A DNA stretch of 64,000 nucleotides, taken from the NCBI RefSeq assembly GCF_030150155.1, contig NZ_JASLGR010000059.1:62001-126000 (forward strand), written 5' to 3'. The notes beneath the pieces were generated by a model. It was not told where the DNA came from. It saw only the letters and a list, made by a program, of their open reading frames with translations, and made no database searches. Position 1 is the stretch's first letter. Every line of letters begins with the position of its first letter. Of this stretch, positions 24,301 to 32,540 are shown piece after piece. The DNA comes from Nocardioides sp. (GTDB lineage: Bacteria; Actinomycetota; Actinomycetes; Propionibacteriales; Nocardioidaceae). A program made the translations under genes and the position numbers.

Positions 24301-25896
24301 GTGGCCGATCCGCTCGCCGATCTGGTGAGCCGCTTCGCGCGGACCCACGGGCCGTTCACCACCGAGGACGTCGCGGGCCGGCTGGGCCTGGGCGTGGCCG
24401 TCGTACGGCACACGCTGGGTCGCCTGGCTGCCGCGGGCCGGGTCCTCGAAGGCGAGTTCAGGCCGGCCGGCTCCGGGGCCGAATGGTGCGACGCCGAGGT
24501 GCTGCGGACGTTGCGGCGCCGGTCGCTGGCGCGGTTGCGGCACGAGGTCGAGCCGGTCCCGCCCGACGCCCTGGGCCGCTTCCTGCCGCCGTGGCAGTCC
24601 GTCGCCGACGCCCATCCCGACGGCCGTGGCTCGGGTGGGTCGCGGGGACTGCACGGCATCGACGCGGTGCTCGACGTGGTCACCCAGCTGGCCGGGTACG
24701 CCGTCCCGGCCAGCGCCCTGGAGTCGTTCGTGCTCCCCGCCCGGGTGCGGGACTACGAACCCGCCTTCCTCGACGAGCTGATGGCCGGCGGCGAGGTGCT
24801 GTGGGCCGGACACGGCACCCTGCCCGGCGGCGACGGCTGGATCAGCCTGCACCTGGCCGAGGAGGCGTCGTTGACCCTGCCGGTGCCCACCGCCCTCAGC
24901 GAGACCGACGAGGGCACGGCGCGCGCCGACGCCGTGATCCAGGTGCTGGCCGGCGGGGGCGGCTTCTTCTTCCGCCAGGTGCTCGACGGCGTCGCCGACC
25001 TGACCGGGTCGCACAGCGAAGCCGACCTGTCGGCCACGCTCTGGTCCCTGGTCTGGGCGGGGACGCTCAGCAACGACACCCTGGCGCCGCTGCGGGCGAT
25101 CACCCGGGCGGGGACCCGGACCCTCGGGCGGGCCGCACCGCGGCGGCGTGGACCCTCCCGGGCCCGGATCGCACCGCGCCCGGGCCGGATGCCGATGCGG
25201 GCCGGGCTGCCCGAGACGGCGGGGCGCTGGACGCTGCTGCCCTCGGTCGAGACCGATCCGACCCGACGCGCCCACGCGATGGCCGAGCACTTGGTGGAGC
25301 GTCATGGCGTGCTCACCCGTGGTGCGGTGCAGAGCGAGCGGGTGCCGGGCGGCTTCGCGGCGGCGTACAAGGTCCTGGGAGCGTTCGAGGAAACTGGCCG
25401 GGCCCGGCGCGGCTACTTCGTCGAGGGGCTCGGGGCCGCGCAGTTCAGCACCGTCGGCGGGGTCGACCGGCTGCGCACCTTCGCCGAGCCGGTACTCGGC
25501 ACCTCGGCCTCGCCGCAGGTGGTCGTGCTCGCGGCGACCGACCCGGCCAACCCGTACGGCGCCGCCTTGGCCTGGCCCGAGGGCAGCGGCCACCGCCCCG
25601 GGCGCAAGGCCGGCGCGGTGGTGGTGCTGGTCGACGGCCGGCTGGTGCTCTACGTCGAGCGGGGCGCGAAGACGCTGCTGTCGTGGTCCGCCGACGTCGC
25701 GGTCCTGACCCTGGCGGTGCGGGCGCTGAGCGTGTGGATCGACCGCGACGCGCTCGGCAAGGTCGTGATCTCCCGCGCCGACGGCGTCGACCTGCTCGGG
25801 GGGCCGCTCACGCCGCTGCGCGAGGCCCTCAACGCGGCAGGGTTCACCGTGACTCCTCAGGGTCTGCGGCGCTACGGCGGGAGCGCGCGTGCCTGA
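21337..25896 (+). CDS. lhr: Lhr-family ATP-dependent DNA helicase
   Basis: Superfamily 2 helicase of 1519 residues, full length for actinobacterial Lhr. Motif I APTGSGKT (about 48-55), Walker B DEVH in ILDEVHAVAGSKRGAHLA (about 170), motif III LSATVRPTEEV and motif VI LQRVGRAGHQVG (about 385) build the two RecA domains. The winged helix and the large Lhr-core and C-terminal region follow. Mycobacterial Lhr is a 3'-5' RNA:DNA and DNA unwinding motor for repair. The stop overlaps the start of nei2 by 8 bp, so the two are translationally coupled. Confidence 0.95.
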   Translation: MPPVPDVLASFSAPTRAWFEASFAAPTPAQVGAWEAIGAGRHALVVAPTGSGKTLSAFLWSLDRLLTTAPPEEERLRCRVLYISPLKALAVDVERNLRAPLAGIRHTAEREGTAVADVRVGVRSGDTPAGDRRALTAHPPDILITTPESLFLMLTSQAREALRGVETVILDEVHAVAGSKRGAHLALSLERLDALLPQPAQRIGLSATVRPTEEVARFLGGAAPVEIVAPPAAKTWELDVVVPVEDMTAPGGLEAEDPDAPGHDPVRTASIWPHVEERVVDLIQTHTSTIVFANSRRLAERLTARLNEIATERAAVEDEVVIARAHHGSVSKEQRTQIEDDLKRGRLPAVVATSSLELGIDMGAVDLVVQIESPPSVASALQRVGRAGHQVGEVSHGVLFPKHRGDLAQTAVVVARMRTGAIESLAVPANPLDVLAQQIVAITALETWEVEELYDLVRRSAPFSNLPRSAYDATLDLLSGLYPSDEFAELRPRLVYDRVTGTLTGRPGAQRLAVTSGGTIPDRGMFGVFLVGEGQGRRVGELDEEMVYESRVGDIFALGATSWRIQEITADRVLVTPAPGVPGRLPFWKGDSLGRPVELGEAIGAFTRDLVALPEAEALSRARDDGLDAWAADNLLAYLHEQAEATRVLPSDTQIVLERFRDELGDWRLVLHSPYGMPVHAPWALAISARLRERYGIEAPAVAADDGIVIRFPDTDAEPPSAEIVVFDPDELAALVTAEVGGSALFASRFRECAARALLLPRRDPGRRSPLWQQRQRAAALLEVAARYPTFPIVLEAVRECLHDVYDLPALLGLMRRIERRELTLTDVESAAPSPYARSLLFGYVAQFMYEGDAPIAERRAAALTLDQGLLAELLGRAELRELLDPEVLAEVEAELQRLAPGRRARGLEGVVDLLRLLGPLTTAEVTARCEDGGAVAAWLHDLTEARRVVEVRVGGVDAWAVIEDVARLRDGLGVPVPPGTPSAFTDPVADPLADLVSRFARTHGPFTTEDVAGRLGLGVAVVRHTLGRLAAAGRVLEGEFRPAGSGAEWCDAEVLRTLRRRSLARLRHEVEPVPPDALGRFLPPWQSVADAHPDGRGSGGSRGLHGIDAVLDVVTQLAGYAVPASALESFVLPARVRDYEPAFLDELMAGGEVLWAGHGTLPGGDGWISLHLAEEASLTLPVPTALSETDEGTARADAVIQVLAGGGGFFFRQVLDGVADLTGSHSEADLSATLWSLVWAGTLSNDTLAPLRAITRAGTRTLGRAAPRRRGPSRARIAPRPGRMPMRAGLPETAGRWTLLPSVETDPTRRAHAMAEHLVERHGVLTRGAVQSERVPGGFAAAYKVLGAFEETGRARRGYFVEGLGAAQFSTVGGVDRLRTFAEPVLGTSASPQVVVLAATDPANPYGAALAWPEGSGHRPGRKAGAVVVLVDGRLVLYVERGAKTLLSWSADVAVLTLAVRALSVWIDRDALGKVVISRADGVDLLGGPLTPLREALNAAGFTVTPQGLRRYGGSARA

Positions 25897-26674
25897 GGGC
25901 GACACCGTCTTCCAGACCGCGCGGCTGTTGGAGCGCTCGCTGAGCGGCCAGCGTCTGACCCGGTCGGACCTGCGGGTGCCGCAGCACGCCACCGCGGACC
26001 TGGCGGGGCAGACGGTGACCGGCACGATCAGCCGGGGCAAGCACCTGCTCACCCGCACCGACGCCGGGATCACCCTGCACACGCACCTCAAGATGGAGGG
26101 CGCCTGGCACGTCTACGCGGCGGGCCAGCGGTGGCGGCGGCTGGCCGATCAGGCCCGGGTGGTGCTCTCCACCGAACGGACCGTGGCGGTCGGCTTCACC
26201 CTCGGCATCGTCGAGCTGCTCCCCACCGCCGAGGAGGACCGGGTCGTCGGGCACCTCGGCCCGGACCTGCTCGGTCCCGACTGGGACCCCGACGAGGCCG
26301 TACGCCGTCTCCTCACCGCCCCGGACCGGCCGGTGATGGAGGCACTGCTGGATCAGCGCAACCTGGCCGGGATCGGCAACATCTACGGCGCCGAGCTGTG
26401 CTTCACCAGCGGCGTCCACCCGGCCACCCCGATCGGTGCGGTGCCGCGACTGCCGCGGCTGGTCCGCCGCGCCCACCAGATGCTGGAGCTGAACAAGGAG
26501 CGACCGCCGCGCACCACCACCGGCAACCGCCGCACCGGGGAGCAGACCTGGGTCTACGGTCGCCTCCACCAGCAGTGCCGCCGCTGCGGCACCCCGATCG
26601 AGCGCACCCATCACGGCGTCGCGGGGCAGGAGCGGATCGTCGACTTCTGTCCCTCATGTCAGCCCCTCCCCTAG
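25889..26674 (+). CDS. nei2: Fpg/Nei-family DNA glycosylase (endonuclease VIII)
   Basis: Bifunctional glycosylase/AP lyase for oxidised bases, 261 residues. After Met removal the N-terminal PEGD supplies the catalytic Pro and Glu. KMEGAWHVY near 72, the H2TH segment VMEALLDQRNLAGIGNIYGA near 152 and the zinc finger CRRC-(about 20)-CPSC at the C-terminus are intact. It starts inside lhr (GTG 25889). The lhr-nei2 pairing is widespread in actinobacteria and supports a joint base-repair role. Confidence 0.93.
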   Translation: MPEGDTVFQTARLLERSLSGQRLTRSDLRVPQHATADLAGQTVTGTISRGKHLLTRTDAGITLHTHLKMEGAWHVYAAGQRWRRLADQARVVLSTERTVAVGFTLGIVELLPTAEEDRVVGHLGPDLLGPDWDPDEAVRRLLTAPDRPVMEALLDQRNLAGIGNIYGAELCFTSGVHPATPIGAVPRLPRLVRRAHQMLELNKERPPRTTTGNRRTGEQTWVYGRLHQQCRRCGTPIERTHHGVAGQERIVDFCPSCQPLP

Positions 26675-27574
26675 CCGACTTCCGGGTTCACCACCGCCGA
26701 GATCCGGGTTCCCCACGGACCTGATGAACTCCAGCAGCCGCGCCGCCGGCGCTACCAACGGCCGGTCGGTCCGCCAGGTCACCCCGATGGTGCGGCGGGC
26801 CGGAGGCGAGGCGAAGGTCAGCGGCACGCTGCCGGTGCGGCCGGCGATCTGCTCGGGCACGATCGCGATGCCGAGCCCGGCCGCGACCAGCCCCTCGACG
26901 GCGAGCAGGTCGCCGCTCTCGAAGCTGATCCGCAGCGCCACGCCTGCCGCAGCGAGCAGGTCGTCGACGGTGGACCGGTAGGCGAACCCGGTCGGCGTGG
27001 TGATCAGGTCCTCGCCGACCACCTCGCTCAGGTGCACCCGCTTGCGTCGGCTCAGCCGGTGGCTGGGGCCGACGATCACCACCAGCCGCTCGCGCTCGAT
27101 GACGTGCCAGCCGTAATCACCGACGGGACGCGTCGAGGTGATCGCCAGCTCGGCCGCCCCCGCCTCCAGAGCGTGGAGCAGCTCGTGGCCGGGCCCCTGG
27201 GTCAAGACGACCCGGATGCGCGGGGCCTCGGCATGGAACCCACCCAGCAGGCGCGGCACCAACGCGGTGGCCGTGGAGTCCAGGAACGCCAGCCGTACGA
27301 CGCCACCGTCAGGATCACGCCGCGCCCCGAGCTCGCTGACCAGCTGCCCGTAGCGCCCCACCACCGCACGCCCCGCGGCCACGGCCGCCACCCCGTCCGG
27401 GGTCGGCACCAGTCCGGCGGGGACGCGCTCGAAGAGGCGGGTGCCCAGCTCTTCCTCCATCCGGGCCAGGGCCCGGGACAGGGTCGGCTGGCTCACGCGC
27501 AGCACGGCGGCGGCGTCGGTCACCTGACCGTGGTCGGCTAGGGCGATCAGCCACTCGAAGTCCCGGATCAGCAT
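26654..27574 (-). CDS. LysR-family transcriptional regulator
   Basis: 306-residue LTTR. The N-terminal helix-turn-helix (DFEWLIALADHGQVTDAAAV then LRVSQPTLSRALARMEEELG, about 4-45) is followed by a periplasmic-binding-like effector domain with GHELLHALEAGAAELAIT near 120. The ATG at 27574 (MLIRDFEWL) matches family start positions better than the upstream 27598. It is divergent from an MFS gene, the usual arrangement for LTTR-controlled transport. Its C-terminus overlaps the nei2 end by 21 bp, tail to tail. Confidence 0.9.
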   Translation of the reverse strand: MLIRDFEWLIALADHGQVTDAAAVLRVSQPTLSRALARMEEELGTRLFERVPAGLVPTPDGVAAVAAGRAVVGRYGQLVSELGARRDPDGGVVRLAFLDSTATALVPRLLGGFHAEAPRIRVVLTQGPGHELLHALEAGAAELAITSTRPVGDYGWHVIERERLVVIVGPSHRLSRRKRVHLSEVVGEDLITTPTGFAYRSTVDDLLAAAGVALRISFESGDLLAVEGLVAAGLGIAIVPEQIAGRTGSVPLTFASPPARRTIGVTWRTDRPLVAPAARLLEFIRSVGNPDLGGGEPGSRLGEGLT

Positions 27575-27629
27575 GGACTCACCATACGTCCGACGCATGG
27601 GATCGCAACGGATTCACCATTCGACGTAT
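27575..27629. promoter_or_regulatory. Repeat elements in the LysR/MFS intergenic region
   Basis: A direct repeat GGAYTCACCATWCG occurs at 27575-27588 and 27610-27623, 35 bp apart. A dyad ATACGTC (27584-27590) / GACGTAT (27623-27629) spans the same region. LysR regulators bind paired sites of this kind between divergent genes. The repeats partly overlap the LysR start, as expected for autorepression. Confidence 0.4.
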
Positions 27630-27655
27630 CGCCCGACCAGGTTCACAGTGGATGG

Positions 27656-28891
27656 GTGACACCGTCCAGCACCACCGAGCCCTTCGAGGGCTACCTCCCC
27701 GGCAGCACCGAGTACCGACGGGTCCTGATCGCCCTCTTCGCCGCCGGCGTCGCGACCTTCGTCCTGATCTGGTCGACCCAGGCACTGCTCCCCGCCTTCG
27801 TCGACGCGTTCGCGATCACCCCCGCCCAGAGCGCGATGAGCCTCTCGGTCACCACCGCCGGCCTCGCGGTCGCCCTGCTGGTCGCCGGTCCCCTGTCCGA
27901 GGCGATCGGTCGCACCCGGATGATCCACCTCTCGCTGTGGACCTCGGCGCTGATCGCCGTGGCCTGCGCGTTCGCACCGTCCTGGCATGTGCTGGTCGTG
28001 CTCCGACTCCTCCAGGGGATCACCCTGGCGGGCCTGCCGGCGGTAGCGACGGCGTACCTGCGCGAGGAGCTGCACCCCTCGGTGCAGGCCCGGGCCGCGG
28101 GTCTCTACATCGGAGGCAACGCCATCGGCGGGATGGCGGGTCGGCTGGTGACCGCCCCGATGGACGACCTCGGCGGGTGGCGCTGGGCGATGGGGGCCGC
28201 CGCCGTGCTGGCCCTGGCCGGTGCGGTCGCCGTCGCGTTCACCCTGCCGCGCTCGCGGAACTTCGTCCCTCGTCCCACCACCGCACCCGACCTGCTGGCC
28301 CAGACCCGACGGGCGCTGGCCGACCCGGCCCTGCTGGCGCTCTACGGCATCGGGGCGTGCGGGATGGGCGTGCTGAGCGCGACCTTCAACTCCCTCGGCT
28401 TCCGGCTCACCTCGGCGCCGTTCCACCTCACCGAGGGCGGCTTCAGCCTGATCTACCTGCTCTACGCGTTCGGGGCGACCAGCTCGGCGATGACCGGGCG
28501 TGCCGCCGACCGCTTCGGCCAGCGCGCCGTCGCCCCGGTCGGCTGTCTGCTCGGCCTGGTCGGGATCGCCCTGACCCTGACCTCGTCGCTGCCCACCATC
28601 ATCGTCGGCATCGCGCTGCTCACCGTCGGGTTCTTCAGCCTCCACGGCCTGGCCAGCGGCTGGGTGGTCGCCCGCTCGCACGCCCTGGGCGCGAGCACCG
28701 GCCAGGCCGCCTCGCTCTACCTGTTCACCTACTACGTCGGGGCCGCCGTCTTCGGCAACCTGGGCAGCGCCGCCTGGGCGCAGGCCGGATGGGCGGGGCC
28801 GGCCACGCTGGTCGTCGTACTGCTCCTGATCGCGGCCGGCCTCACGATGGCGCTACGCCACACCCGTCCCCTGGTCCTGCCCGCCCACTGA
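27656..28891 (+). CDS. MFS transporter (YnfM-like)
   Basis: Twelve-helix major facilitator of 411 residues. The helix 2-3 loop carries GPLSEAIGRTRMIHLSLW near 75; helix 4 holds RLLQGITLAGLPAVATAYL; helix 5 GLYIGGNAIGGMAGRLVTAP near 148 resembles the YnfM/arabinose-efflux branch of MFS exporters. The start is GTG 27656. Substrate unknown; control by the divergent LysR is likely. Its 3' end overlaps the convergent CoA-transferase gene by 39 bp. Confidence 0.88.
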   Translation: MTPSSTTEPFEGYLPGSTEYRRVLIALFAAGVATFVLIWSTQALLPAFVDAFAITPAQSAMSLSVTTAGLAVALLVAGPLSEAIGRTRMIHLSLWTSALIAVACAFAPSWHVLVVLRLLQGITLAGLPAVATAYLREELHPSVQARAAGLYIGGNAIGGMAGRLVTAPMDDLGGWRWAMGAAAVLALAGAVAVAFTLPRSRNFVPRPTTAPDLLAQTRRALADPALLALYGIGACGMGVLSATFNSLGFRLTSAPFHLTEGGFSLIYLLYAFGATSSAMTGRAADRFGQRAVAPVGCLLGLVGIALTLTSSLPTIIVGIALLTVGFFSLHGLASGWVVARSHALGASTGQAASLYLFTYYVGAAVFGNLGSAAWAQAGWAGPATLVVVLLLIAAGLTMALRHTRPLVLPAH

Positions 28892-29524
28892 CGGCGCCAG
28901 GCTCAGGGCCGGTCCGGTGGCCGCGCGGACCTCGTCGACGCTGACCCCGGGGCCCAGCTCGCTGAGCACCAGGCCGTCCGCGGTGATGTCAATGACGGCC
29001 AGGTCGGTGATGATCCGCTGCACCACCTGCTTGCCGGTCAGCGGCAGGGTGCACTTCTCGACGATCTTGTGCGACCCGTCCTTGGCCACGTGCTCCATCA
29101 GCACGATCACCTTGCGGGCGCCGTGGACCAGGTCCATCGCACCGCCCATCCCCTTAACCATCTTCCCGGGGATCATCCAGTTGGCGATGTCGCCCGCGGC
29201 CGAGACCTGCATCGCCCCCAGGATCGCGGCGTCGATCTTGCCGCCGCGGATCATCCCGAAGGAGAGCGCGGAGTCGAAGAACGACGCGCCCCGCCGGACC
29301 GTGACCGTCTCCTTGCCGGCGTTGATCAGGTCCGGGTCGACTTCGTCCTCGGCGGGATAGGCGCCGGTGCCCAGAATGCCGTTCTCGGACTGGAGCACCA
29401 GCTCGACGTCGTCGGGGACGAAGTTCGGCACCAGGGTCGGCAGCCCGATCCCGAGGTTGACGTAGTCCCCGTCGGCGAGCTCGGCGGCCGCGCGGGCCGC
29501 CATCTCGTCGCGTGTCCAGCTCAT
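28853..29524 (-). CDS. 3-oxoacid CoA-transferase subunit B
   Basis: Beta subunit (223 aa) of a class I CoA-transferase of the ScoB/PcaJ type. The catalytic Glu47 lies in LQSENGILG, and GIGLPTLVPNFVP near 26 and GMGGAMDLVHGARKVIV near 127 are family-typical. With subunit A it moves CoA from succinyl-CoA to a 3-oxoacid, such as acetoacetate or 3-oxoadipate. The start overlaps the subunit A stop (ATGA). The C-terminal dozen residues overlap the MFS gene, tail to tail. Confidence 0.92.
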   Translation of the reverse strand: MSWTRDEMAARAAAELADGDYVNLGIGLPTLVPNFVPDDVELVLQSENGILGTGAYPAEDEVDPDLINAGKETVTVRRGASFFDSALSFGMIRGGKIDAAILGAMQVSAAGDIANWMIPGKMVKGMGGAMDLVHGARKVIVLMEHVAKDGSHKIVEKCTLPLTGKQVVQRIITDLAVIDITADGLVLSELGPGVSVDEVRAATGPALSLAPSVGGQDQGTGVA

Positions 29525-30282
29525 GCCCGCACCGTCCTCTTCTCGATCCGCTTCTCCGCTGCCTGCTCCGGGGTCAGCTCGACCACCCGATGCACGTAGA
29601 CCCCCGGCAGGTGGATCTGATCGGGGTCGAGGTCGCCGGGCTCCACCAGGTGCTCGACCTCGGCGACGGTGACCTCCCCGCACATCGCTGCCAGCGGGTT
29701 GAAGTTGCGTGCCGCCTCGCGGAAGACGAGGTTGCCGTGCCGGTCGCCCTTCCAGGCCCGGACCAGGCCGACGTCGGCGACGATCGCCCGCTCACGGACG
29801 AACTCCAGGCCGTCGAAGACCTCCGTCGGCTTGGCCGGGGACGCGATCTCGACGTCTCCCGAGCCGTCGGCGGCGTACTTCCAGGGCATCCCGCCCTCGG
29901 CGACCTGGGTGCCGACGCCGGTGCGGGTGTAGAACGCCGCGATCCCCGAGCCGCCGGCCCGCATCCGCTCGGCGAGCGTGCCCTGCGGGGTGAGCTCGAC
30001 CTCAAGCTCCCCGGCGAGGTACTGCCGCGCGAACTCCTTGTTCTCCCCGACGTACGACGCCACCACCCGGCGCAGCCGACCGGCCGAGAGCAGCTGGCCC
30101 AGGCCCCAGTCATCCACACCGGCGTTGTTCGACACCGTCTCCAGGTCCCGGACGCCCGAGCGCAGCACCTCCCCGATCAGCACCGACGGGATGCCGCACA
30201 GCCCGAAGCCACCGACGGCGAGCCGCGCACCGTCGGTGATGTCGGCGAGCGCCTCGGCCGCCGAGGCCACTACCTTGTCCAT
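29521..30282 (-). CDS. 3-oxoacid CoA-transferase subunit A
   Basis: Alpha subunit (253 aa): GARLAVGGFGLCGIPSVLI near 18, SNNAGVDDWGLGQLL near 53 and the ADGSGDVEIASPAKPTEVFD region near 142. ATG 30282 has GAGGAGGA upstream; the earlier in-frame codon at 30318 lies in the leader. Size and motifs fit PcaI/ScoA better than the IpdA ring-cleaving hydrolase. An IclR regulator is divergent, as for beta-ketoadipate pathway genes, so 3-oxoadipate is a reasonable substrate, but acetoacetate cannot be excluded. Confidence 0.92.
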   Translation of the reverse strand: MDKVVASAAEALADITDGARLAVGGFGLCGIPSVLIGEVLRSGVRDLETVSNNAGVDDWGLGQLLSAGRLRRVVASYVGENKEFARQYLAGELEVELTPQGTLAERMRAGGSGIAAFYTRTGVGTQVAEGGMPWKYAADGSGDVEIASPAKPTEVFDGLEFVRERAIVADVGLVRAWKGDRHGNLVFREAARNFNPLAAMCGEVTVAEVEHLVEPGDLDPDQIHLPGVYVHRVVELTPEQAAEKRIEKRTVRA

Positions 30283-30398
30283 CGTTCCTCCTCGCAGCGA
30301 GTGCTCCTCCGATACCACCGCGTCGACCGGCCACGGTCAAGGAACGAACGCCCACCGCCGCCGAACCGCGCACAGAGCGAGATCACACGGCCCCTACC

Positions 30399-30413
30399 GT
30401 TCGCTGAACGAAC
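30399..30413. promoter_or_regulatory. Candidate IclR operator
   Basis: Perfect inverted repeat GTTCG-N5-CGAAC, 15 nt before the IclR ATG and in the control region shared with the divergent CoA-transferase genes. IclR-family (PcaU/PcaR) sites commonly show GTTCG-like half-sites. A second partial copy GGAACGAACG occurs near 30341. Confidence 0.5.
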
Positions 30414-30428
30414 GCTAGGGTGAGCGGC

Positions 30429-31199
30429 ATGGCCGCCCTCAACGTCGTCGCGAAGACCGCCCTCCTGCTCCGCGCGATCGCTGCCTGCGAGCCGGAGGGG
30501 GCCACCACGTCCGAGCTGGCGCGCCGCGCGGACCTCAACCGGTCCACGGCGCACCGGCTGCTCAGCGACCTGCACGGCGAGGGTCTGGTCGACCGCGACG
30601 AGCCCTCGGCCCGCTGGCTGCTGGGCCCGGCGCTCTTCTTCATGGGGCTCTCGGCGGGCCACCGCTACGACGTCACCCAGACCGCCCTGCCCTTCGTACG
30701 CCGGCTCGCGGCGCAGACCTCGGAGAGCGCGTTCTACTCGGTCTGGCGCAGCAACGAGTCGGTCTGCCTGGTCCAGGAGGAGGGCACCTATCCGCTGCGC
30801 AGCCACGTCCTGCGCGAGGGGATCCGCTTCCCCCTCGGAGTCGCCTCGGCCGGGCTGGCGGTGCTCTCCTTCCTGCCCGAGACGGAGATCGAGACCTATC
30901 TGACCCAGGCCGACCTGAGCGCCTTCGGCCCCGAGCACGGCGTCGATGCGCTGCGTGCCCGGATCGACCAGACCCGCCGCCAGGGCTACGCGGTGAACCC
31001 CGGCCTGATCGTCGAGGGCTCCTGGGGGATGGCGGCGGCCGTGGTGGACGAACGGGACCGGCCGGTCGGCGCGCTCAGCGTGACCGGCGTCGAGCAGCGC
31101 TTCTCCCCCGACCGGCAGCCCGACCTGGGCCGGCTGCTGATGTCGGCGGCCCATGAGCTCTCGCTGGCCCTGCGCGAGCCTCGCGCTATCTGGAGGTAG
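30429..31199 (+). CDS. IclR-family transcriptional regulator
   Basis: 256-residue regulator with a winged helix (SELARRADLNRSTAHRLLSD, about 30-49) and a C-terminal GAF-like effector domain (about 85-250), including IRFPLGVASAGLAVLSFLP. ATG 30429 was preferred to GTG 30420. It lies between the divergent CoA-transferase genes and the downstream kshA, so it may control aromatic or steroid degradation genes on either side. The effector is unknown. Confidence 0.9.
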   Translation: MAALNVVAKTALLLRAIAACEPEGATTSELARRADLNRSTAHRLLSDLHGEGLVDRDEPSARWLLGPALFFMGLSAGHRYDVTQTALPFVRRLAAQTSESAFYSVWRSNESVCLVQEEGTYPLRSHVLREGIRFPLGVASAGLAVLSFLPETEIETYLTQADLSAFGPEHGVDALRARIDQTRRQGYAVNPGLIVEGSWGMAAAVVDERDRPVGALSVTGVEQRFSPDRQPDLGRLLMSAAHELSLALREPRAIWR

Positions 31200-31318
31200 C
31201 CCTCCGGAGCCTGTCGCAGTTGCGGAGCACCACTTCCAGTGAGTGGGATCGTGTGACGTAGCCGACATCTGCGCCGACCCACACTCGATGAGTCCCGCTG
31301 GCAGAGATGGAGAAGCAG

Positions 31319-32470
31319 ATGAGCGTCACAGGAGACAACGACACCGAGGTTCGCACGATCGACACCGGAGCCGCACCGACCCGGTTCGCCCGCGGCTGGC
31401 ACTGCCTGGGTCTGGAGAAGGACTTCGCCGACGGCACCCCGCACCAGATCAACGCGTTCGGCCAGAAGCTCGTCGTCTTCGCCGGCGAGGACGGCCACGT
31501 CAACGTGCTCGACGGCTACTGCCGTCACATGGGCGCCGACCTGTCGCAGGGCACCGTGAAGGGCAACGAGCTGGCCTGTCCGTTCCACGACTGGCGGTGG
31601 GGCGGCGACGGTCGGTGCAAGGCGATCCCGTACGCCCGCCGAGTGCCGTTGCGGGCCCGGACCGCCGCCTGGGAGACGATGGTCCAGGACGGCATGCTGT
31701 TCGTCTGGAACGACCCGGAGGGCAATGCCCCGGACCCGGCGCAGTACATCCCCCGGATCGAGGGCTACGGCACACAGGAGTGGAGCGACTGGGTCTGGTA
31801 CTCCACCGTCATCGAGGGCGCGAACTGCCGTGAGCTGATCGACAACAACGTCGACATGGCGCACTTCTTCTACGTGCACTACTCCTTCCCGACGTACTTC
31901 AAGAACGTCTTCGAGGGCCACGTGTCGGCCCAGTTCATGAAGGGCGAGGGCCGCGAGGACATCCGCGGCAAGCGCGACTCCGGGGGTGCCCGGGTCACGA
32001 TCGGCAACTCGTCGACCGCTGCCTACTACGGCCCCTCGTTCATGATCGACGAGCTCACGTACCACTACTCCGATGGCGAGGACGTGCCCAGCGTCCTGAT
32101 CAACTGCCACTACCCGATCGACAACGACTCCTTCGTCCTGCAGTACGGCGTCATGGTGAAGAAGGAGAAGGGCGTCGACGACGCCACCGCCCTGGCGATG
32201 GCCCAGCGCCAGGGCGACTTCATCCGGCTCGGCTTCGAGCAGGACGTCGCGATCTGGAAGACCAAGACCCGGATCGACAACCCGCTGCTGTGCGAGGAGG
32301 ACGGTCCCGTCTACCAGCTGCGCCGCTGGTACGAGCAGTTCTACGTCGACGTCGCCGACGTCACCCCCGAGATGGTCGAGCGCTTCGAGTTCGAGATCGA
32401 CACCTCCCGGCCCAACGAGGCCTGGCGGCGCGAGGTCGCCGAGAACATCGCCCGTACCCAGGACGCCTGA
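31319..32470 (+). CDS. kshA: 3-ketosteroid 9-alpha-hydroxylase, oxygenase component
   Basis: Rieske non-heme iron oxygenase of 383 residues (family about 380-390). Rieske ligands are C68, H70, C87 and H90 (YCRHM and CPFHDW); the mononuclear iron site is in NNVDMAHFFYVHY (H182, H187). With the reductase KshB, not in this window, it 9-alpha-hydroxylates 3-ketosteroids, which together with KstD opens ring B. ATG 31319 is preceded by GGAGA. It lies convergent with kstD, separated by a strong terminator. Confidence 0.94.
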   Translation: MSVTGDNDTEVRTIDTGAAPTRFARGWHCLGLEKDFADGTPHQINAFGQKLVVFAGEDGHVNVLDGYCRHMGADLSQGTVKGNELACPFHDWRWGGDGRCKAIPYARRVPLRARTAAWETMVQDGMLFVWNDPEGNAPDPAQYIPRIEGYGTQEWSDWVWYSTVIEGANCRELIDNNVDMAHFFYVHYSFPTYFKNVFEGHVSAQFMKGEGREDIRGKRDSGGARVTIGNSSTAAYYGPSFMIDELTYHYSDGEDVPSVLINCHYPIDNDSFVLQYGVMVKKEKGVDDATALAMAQRQGDFIRLGFEQDVAIWKTKTRIDNPLLCEEDGPVYQLRRWYEQFYVDVADVTPEMVERFEFEIDTSRPNEAWRREVAENIARTQDA

Positions 32471-32481
32471 CCCGCACGACA

Positions 32482-32519
32482 CCAGGGGCGCTGAACCGAC
32501 ATCGGTTCAGCGCCCCTGG
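32482..32519. terminator. Strong bidirectional terminator between kshA and kstD
   Basis: Almost perfect hairpin with arms CCAGGGGCGCTGAACCGA and TCGGTTCAGCGCCCCTGG (18 bp formally, 2-nt centre). It lies 12 nt after the kshA stop and 22 nt from the kstD stop. There is no T tract, as is common in actinomycetes. Confidence 0.8.
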
Positions 32520-32540
32520 GACGTCGTGGAGGAGATCAGG

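Noticed and set aside
23497..26091. Long 864-codon open frame opposite lhr, and similar long frames opposite der, the scpA-rluB block and the helicase gene
   Set aside because: Antisense mirror frames caused by high GC at third codon positions; they encode low-complexity Arg/Gly/Ala/Pro-rich chains and lack ribosome-binding sites.
29521..30282. CoA-transferase genes as IpdAB (cholesterol ring C/D hydrolase), given the nearby steroid genes
   Set aside because: Subunit lengths (253 and 223 aa) and the SENG catalytic motif fit ScoAB/PcaIJ; IpdAB subunits are longer and differ in motif.
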